Shown here: piece after piece, positions 59,416 to 64,000 of the stretch
Layout: each line of letters starts with the position of its first letter
How positions within the stretch are numbered: the stretch's first letter is position 1
Assembly: GCA_963851405.1 (NCBI GenBank)
Contig: CAWKPB010000007.1
Location: forward strand, 434,001-498,000
Origin: JANPBY01 sp963851405
Lineage (GTDB): Bacteria > Actinomycetota > Actinomycetes > DATJPE01
DNA: 64,000 nucleotides
Direction: 5' to 3'
The notes under the pieces: generated by a model
What the model saw: the letters and a program-made list of their open reading frames with translations, nothing else
Databases searched by the model: none
What the model was told of the DNA's origin: nothing
Translations under genes and position numbers: made by a program

Positions 59416-59955
59416 ATGTCACGCATTGGACGCCTTCCCATCCAGATCCCGAGCGGGGTTGAGGTCACGATCGAGGGCCAGGACGTCACGGTCAAGGGAC
59501 CTAAGGGCTCCCTGAGCCACACGGTCGCCCACCCGATCGTCATCGTTCGTAACGACGACGGGTCTTTGGCGGTATCCCGGCCGGACGACGAGCGCCGCAA
59601 CCGCGCACTCCATGGTCTGTCGAGGTCCCTGGTGGCCAACATGGTTCAGGGCGTCACGCAGGGCTACACCAAGGACTTGGAGATCCTGGGCGTCGGATAC
59701 CGCGTGCAGCCCAAGGGGTCCAACCTCGAGTTCGCTCTTGGATTCAGCCACCCCGTGGTGGTCGAAGCCCCCGACGGGATCACCTTCGCGGTCGAGTCCC
59801 CCACCAAGTTCTCGGTCTCCGGCATCGACAAGCAGCGCGTCGGTGAAGTCGCGGCCAACATCCGCAAGCTCCGCAAGCCCGACCCGTACAAGGGCAAGGG
59901 CGTGCGCTACGCCGGAGAAGTTGTCCGGCGCAAGGTCGGAAAGGCGGGTAAGTAA
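59416..59955 (+). CDS. rplF: 50S ribosomal protein L6
   Basis: 179 residues. MSRIGRLPIQIPSGVEVTIE and PDPYKGKGVRYAGEVVRRK are diagnostic. Two L6 domains complete. Confidence 0.97.
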   Translation: MSRIGRLPIQIPSGVEVTIEGQDVTVKGPKGSLSHTVAHPIVIVRNDDGSLAVSRPDDERRNRALHGLSRSLVANMVQGVTQGYTKDLEILGVGYRVQPKGSNLEFALGFSHPVVVEAPDGITFAVESPTKFSVSGIDKQRVGEVAANIRKLRKPDPYKGKGVRYAGEVVRRKVGKAGK

Positions 59956-59957
59956 CC

Positions 59958-60353
59958 ATGGCTGGAGCACTGAATTCGATCAAGCTCAGCGGGACGAAGA
60001 CCTCCAAGAACGCGTTGGCGCGCAAACGCCGGCACGTTCGGGTCCGCAAGAAGGTGTCGGGTACGGCCGGCCGGCCCAGGTTGGTCGTCACCCGTTCGAC
60101 GCGGCACGTGTTCGTTCAGGTTGTCGACGATGTGGCGGGGGCGACGCTCGCTTCGGCTTCGTCGATGGAGCCGGACCTGCGTACGTTGGATGCCGACAAG
60201 ACGGCCAAGGCACGCAAGGTCGGCTCCCTGGTCGCCGAACGCGCCAAGGACGCCGGAGTCGAATCCGTCGTCTTCGACCGTGGCGGCGCGAAGTACCACG
60301 GCCGAGTGGCAGCGCTGGCTGACGGCGCTCGCGAAGGCGGGTTGACTTTCTAG
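59958..60353 (+). CDS. rplR: 50S ribosomal protein L18
   Basis: 131 residues. ALARKRRHVRVRKKVSGTAG and GRPRLVVTRSTRHVFVQVVD; C-terminal FDRGGAKYHGRVAALADGAR. Binds 5S rRNA. Two bases after rplF. Confidence 0.97.
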   Translation: MAGALNSIKLSGTKTSKNALARKRRHVRVRKKVSGTAGRPRLVVTRSTRHVFVQVVDDVAGATLASASSMEPDLRTLDADKTAKARKVGSLVAERAKDAGVESVVFDRGGAKYHGRVAALADGAREGGLTF

Positions 60354-60385
60354 ATGATCACCTCAAGCAGGAAGAAGGACCTCTG

Positions 60386-60982
60386 ATGGCTGGACCCCAG
60401 CGCCGCGGTGCCGGCGCCGGCGGCAATGAGCGGCGCGGCCGGGATGACCGTCGCGGTGGCGCGGAGAAGACCGCCTACCTCGAGCGCGTCGTCGCGATCA
60501 ACCGCGTCGCCAAGGTCGTGAAGGGTGGTCGTCGCTTCAGCTTCACTGCGCTCGTCGTGGTCGGAGACGGTGACGGCACCGTCGGCGTCGGCTACGGCAA
60601 GGCCAAGGAAGTTCCCGCGGCGATCGCCAAGGGCGTGGAGGAGGCCAAGAAGAACTTCTTCAAGGTCCCTCGCATCCAGGGCACGATCCCGCACCCGATC
60701 CAGGGCGAGAAGGCGGCCGGCGTGGTCATGCTGCGCCCGGCCTCCCCGGGTACCGGCGTGATCGCCGGCGGACCGGTGCGCGCGGTGCTCGAGTGCGCCG
60801 GGATCCACGACGTGCTCAGCAAGTCTCTGGGCTCGGACAACTCGATCAACGTGGTCCACGCCACGGTGGCTGCCCTGAAGGGCCTTGAGCGCCCCGAGGC
60901 TGTCGCTGCGCGGCGCGGGCTCCCCCTCGAAGACGTTGCGCCGGCGGCACTGTTGCGGGCTCGAGCTGGGACGGGTGCCTGA
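60386..60982 (+). CDS. rpsE: 30S ribosomal protein S5
   Basis: 198 residues. A Gly/Arg-rich N-terminus precedes the S5 domain: KVVKGGRRFSFTALVVVGDG and GYGKAKEVPAAIAKGVEEAK, then HPIQGEKAAGVVMLRPASPG. ATG at 60386; overlaps rpmD. Confidence 0.97.
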   Translation: MAGPQRRGAGAGGNERRGRDDRRGGAEKTAYLERVVAINRVAKVVKGGRRFSFTALVVVGDGDGTVGVGYGKAKEVPAAIAKGVEEAKKNFFKVPRIQGTIPHPIQGEKAAGVVMLRPASPGTGVIAGGPVRAVLECAGIHDVLSKSLGSDNSINVVHATVAALKGLERPEAVAARRGLPLEDVAPAALLRARAGTGA

Positions 60983-61164
60983 TGGCCCGCCTCAAGGTCA
61001 CCCAGGTGCGTTCGGGCATCGGGGGCAAGGACAACCAGCGGCAGACGCTTCGGTCGCTGGGTCTCAAGCGGATCGGCGACGTGGTCGTCAAGGAGGATCG
61101 CCCCGAGATTCGCGGCATGGTCAAGACCGTGCCGCATCTCGTGACGGTCGAGGAGGTCGACTGA
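60982..61164 (+). CDS. rpmD: 50S ribosomal protein L30
   Basis: 60 residues. LKVTQVRSGIGGKDNQRQTL and RSLGLKRIGDVVVKED are typical. Starts in a TGATG overlap with rpsE and lies one base before rplO. Confidence 0.96.
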   Translation: MARLKVTQVRSGIGGKDNQRQTLRSLGLKRIGDVVVKEDRPEIRGMVKTVPHLVTVEEVD

Positions 61165-61165
61165 C

Positions 61166-61606
61166 ATGACGCTCAAGGTTCATCACCTACGCCCGGCCAC
61201 GGGCGCCAAGACCGCCAAGACCCGCGTGGGTCGCGGCGAGGGCTCCAAGGGCAAGACCGCGGGCCGTGGAACCAAGGGCACCAAGGCCCGGTACCAGGTT
61301 CCCGCACGGTTCGAGGGCGGTCAGATGCCGCTGCACATGCGGCTGCCCAAGCTCCGTGGTTTCAAGAACCCGGCCCGCGTCGAATACCAGGTCGTCAACC
61401 TCGCCGCGCTCACGGCCTTGTTCCCTGAGGGTGGGGCCGTCGGTGTCGACGAGCTGGTAGCCAAGGGAGCCGTTCGCAAGGACTGCCCCGTCAAGGTGTT
61501 GGGCCAGGGCGACCTGACCCTCGCCTTCCAGATCACCGTCCATGCCTTCTCTGCGACCGCGAAGGACAAGATCATCGCGGCGGGGGGGACGGCCACCGAG
61601 CTGTGA
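61166..61606 (+). CDS. rplO: 50S ribosomal protein L15
   Basis: 146 residues. LKVHHLRPATGAKTAKTRVG, GRGTKGTKARYQVPARFEGG and QMPLHMRLPKLRGFKNP are family-defining. Last intact actinobacterial gene of the window. Confidence 0.97.
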   Translation: MTLKVHHLRPATGAKTAKTRVGRGEGSKGKTAGRGTKGTKARYQVPARFEGGQMPLHMRLPKLRGFKNPARVEYQVVNLAALTALFPEGGAVGVDELVAKGAVRKDCPVKVLGQGDLTLAFQITVHAFSATAKDKIIAAGGTATEL

Positions 61607-61713
61607 CCTGCGGACCGGTTCTAGACTGACTGTTACTCTCGTGGGGTCCCGGACGCGTCGGGGCCCTCGCATCACCGCGTAGCTGACCTGGCTCAGCGCG
61701 CAGGAGGAGTGCC

Positions 61714-61905
61714 GTGCTCAACGCATTCGCTCGGGCGTTCCGTACGCCTGACCTGCGTCGGAAGATGCTGTTCACGCTGTTCATCGTGTCGCTGTTCCGC
61801 TTGGGCTCCTTCATCCCGACGCCGGGCGTCTCCTACGCCGCGGTCGAGACGTGCGTCAATCAGGTCCAGAACAACAGCCTCTACAACCTGGTCAACTTGT
61901 TCAGT
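61714..61905 (+). CDS. secY: Preprotein translocase subunit SecY, truncated by a chimeric junction
   Basis: Only ~64 residues remain of a protein normally ~430. GTG at 61714 after an AGGAGGAG site; RTPDLRRKMLFTLFIVSLFR gives the first helix and PTPGVSYAAVETCVNQVQNN the start of the plug region. After LYNLVNLFS the expected GGALLQLTVFALGI-type helix is replaced by unrelated sequence in the same frame. SecY is essential, so this is an assembly joint, not a natural truncation. The position after rplO in the spc operon is normal. Confidence 0.93.
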
Positions 61906-64000
61906 CTGGCCAATCCGGCGTCGGGTGCGGTGTTCCGCTGCGAACTGGATGGGTCAGGGCTCGAGGTGTACGCCACCGGGCTTCGCAATCCCCAAGAGTT
62001 GGCCTTCAACGATATCGGAGACTTATTCTCTGTCGACAACAACAGCGATAGCGGTGACAGGGCTCGCGTCGTTCATATCTTGGAAGGAGGCGATTCCGGT
62101 TGGCGGATGCATTACCAGTATCTACCCGATCGAGGTCCGTTCAATCGGGAGCGAATCTGGGAGCCGTTTCATCCTGAGCAACCCGCCTACATCGTGCCGC
62201 CGATCACCAATTTTACCGACGGTCCGAGCGGGCTGGCTTTCTACCCGGGAACCGGTTTCGGTGATCAGCTCAAGGACACGTTCCTGATCTGCGATTTCCG
62301 AGGGGGGCCGGCCAATAGCGGGATTCGCTCGTTCAAGCTGGAGCCCGATGGGGCGTTTTATCGAATGACCGACGAGGCGGATCCGATCTGGACGGTTCTG
62401 GCGACCGATCTCGCATATGGTCCCGATGGTGCGCTCTACGTCAGCGATTGGGTGGACGGCTGGGATGGACTGGGAAAGGGACGAATCTACCGTCTTAGCG
62501 ATCCGCTCCACAGTCAAACCCCGATTGTTCGCGAAGTCCAACGGCTGCTCGAAGGAGATTGGCAACAACGTCCGACCGAAGTCGCTGCGCGAAGATCTGG
62601 GGCACCTCGATCGACGCATTCGGTTCGAAGCCCAGTGGGAATTGGCTCGCCGCGGCGACGTCGAGACACTGCTGACGACTGCCGGCAACACCGAGTTGGA
62701 AATGCGAAATCGGTTGCACGCCATTTGGGGTGCCGATCCAGGTGGCACGCGTCGATCCTGAACAGGCTGCGAAAGTACTGACATCCCTGCGGGCCCTGAT
62801 GACAGATAGCGATCCAGTCATTCGTGCCGCGGCGGCCAAGGTCGCGGGCGAGCGCGGTGACGTTGCCGCGATTCCACAACTGCGTGAGCTGATCAAGGAT
62901 GCATCGCCGCGAGTGCGTTACTTTGCGGTGATGGCCCTGGGGAAACTGAAAGACAAGGATTCGTTTGCGGGCGTTGTTGGGCTTCTGGCCGAGTCCGACA
63001 ACTCCGACCCGGCGATACGGCACGCGGGGGTCATGGCCTTCGTCGCCAGCCAGGATGCCAAACGGATCGCGTCGCTCAAGTCACATTCCAACGAATCGGT
63101 GCGGCGTGCTGCTGTGGTTGCGCTGCGTCGCCTGAGAAGCGGAGAGCTCAGCCAGTTCTTGAGCGACACCAGTCCGCTGGTGGTCATGGAAGCCGCCCGC
63201 GCGATCTACGACGAACCAATTCCTGTCGCGATGAATTCTCTTGCGGAACTGATTGATGGACCCGGTGGCGATACTGAGCTGTTGCGTCGATCGTTAAACG
63301 CGAACTTTCGACTTGGCTCCGCGGACAGCGCTGCGAGGCTAGCTGAGTTCGCGGCACGCGCGACCGCGCCGCCGGAGATGCGAGTTGAGGCGTTGAACAT
63401 TTTGGATGCCTGGGCCGCGCCCGATCCTCGTGATCGAGTGCTGAACGCTTATCGACCGATTGCGGCACGCCCGATGCGAGAGGCGGCCGACGCCCTCGCC
63501 CCTCACATCGAGAGCCTGATGGCTGGCGAGCCAACGGTCCGCGAGGAGGCGATTCGGGTGGCATCGATGCTAGGCATCAAAAGTATCGCACCTCTGCTCC
63601 TCCGCCGGGTTCAGGACGAACAACTCAGCGAGGAGACTCGAGCGACGGCGCTTGTCGCCCTTTCACGACTGGATCCGACGAGTGCGGTTGACGCCTGCGC
63701 CGAGGTCAAGATGTTGCCCGCCAGTGACCTGTTGACCGCGGCCCTGCGGGTACTGGCCGCGCATGATGCCACGGCTTCCATCGGCAAATTCGTCGACGCG
63801 ACGCAAAGTCGTAATGTCGAAGTCCGCCAACTGGCATGGGACCTTCTCGCCAAGAGCAAGTCCCCGTCCGCTGACGCGGCCATTCGTGAAGGTGTCAAAA
63901 ACTATCTCGAAAGTGAACTCCCCGCCGATGTCCAGCTGAATGTGCTCGAAGCTGCCGACGGACGATTGGATGAGGCCACCCAGGCGGCCCTCGCCGAACA
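61906..64000 (+). CDS. Planctomycete-type sorbosone-dehydrogenase-like beta-propeller + HEAT-repeat protein; partial, frameshifted, foreign
   Basis: Both ends are missing: the start is lost at the joint and the frame is open to the window end. The first ~200 residues match a soluble-dehydrogenase beta-propeller: GLRNPQELAFNDIGDLFSVD, NNSDSGDRAR, ILEGGDSGWRMHYQYLPDRG, IVPPITNFTDGPSGLAFYPG and YGPDGALYVSDWVDGWDGLG. After a missing base near 62560 and an extra base near 62738, a HEAT-repeat region continues for >400 residues (DPVIRAAAAKVAGERGD, SPRVRYFAVMALGKLKD, NESVRRAAVVALRRL). This order is typical of large secreted planctomycete proteins that end in a CxxCH haem domain. Base composition is visibly less GC-rich than the rest. 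Confidence 0.8.

Noticed and set aside
61714..62781. A novel SecY-dehydrogenase fusion of ~355 residues
   Set aside because: Abrupt switch of homology and base composition inside essential secY indicates a contig joint, and the downstream gene is itself frameshifted.

Overview
The window reads as a high-GC Gram-positive actinobacterium (Actinomycetota; my inference is a Micrococcales relative near Intrasporangiaceae/Dermatophilaceae). The grounds are strong G/C bias at third codon positions, frequent GTG/TTG starts, actinobacterial versions of RpoB, S14 and the Nuo operon, and the order rpmG - MaoC pair - murB - tRNA-Trp - secE - nusG - rplKA - rplJL - rpoBC - str - S10 - spc. The last ~2.1 kb is an exception. 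At about 61,905 the secY gene breaks off after ~64 codons and the sequence becomes a lower-GC planctomycete-type sorbosone-dehydrogenase-like/HEAT-repeat gene, almost certainly from another genome joined during assembly.

Region 1 (1-4.8 kb): edge of a DUF559/AbiEi-like gene (-), isochorismate synthase menF (-), a small PLDc_N-type membrane protein, demethylmenaquinone methyltransferase menG, and a geranylgeranyl-reductase-family menaquinone reductase (menJ-like). Region 2 (4.8-21.2 kb): the complete 14-gene complex I operon nuoA-N followed by a polyprenyl diphosphate synthase. Menaquinone ring, methylation, side chain and the NADH:menaquinone oxidoreductase are therefore encoded together. A palindrome resembling a Rex or CRP/GlxR site lies upstream of menJ-nuo. 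Region 3 (21.2-28.5 kb): rarD-korB-korA (-), divergent from a tightly overlapping operon of orphan NuoB-, NuoC- and NuoI-like genes plus htpX. An isochorismatase-family gene and yajQ follow.

Region 4 (28.5-35.3 kb): tRNA-Tyr, -Thr, -Met, rpmG, an SDR reductase and two MaoC-type dehydratase genes, murB, a VOC/glyoxalase gene, then adenosine deaminase and aspartate aminotransferase (-), and tRNA-Trp. Region 5 (35.3-61.9 kb): secE-nusG-rplK-rplA, rplJ-rplL with an L10 leader, rpoB-rpoC, rpsL-rpsG-fusA-tuf, and the S10/spc clusters rpsJ to rplO, ending in truncated secY. All genes in this block are intact.

Three points stand out. (a) Five copies of a ~63-bp imperfect palindrome, each followed on the same side by a G-rich tract, sit between genes at 0.4-3.3 kb and 32.0-32.8 kb. 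(b) The 5' leaders of rpsL and rpsJ share a near-identical 25-nt hairpin motif. (c) Single-base indels break nuoC, nuoD, nuoN, korB, htpX and yajQ, and also the planctomycete gene, creating false 'fusions' (NuoCD, KorB-RarD). Their presence in both source genomes points to sequence error rather than gene decay.
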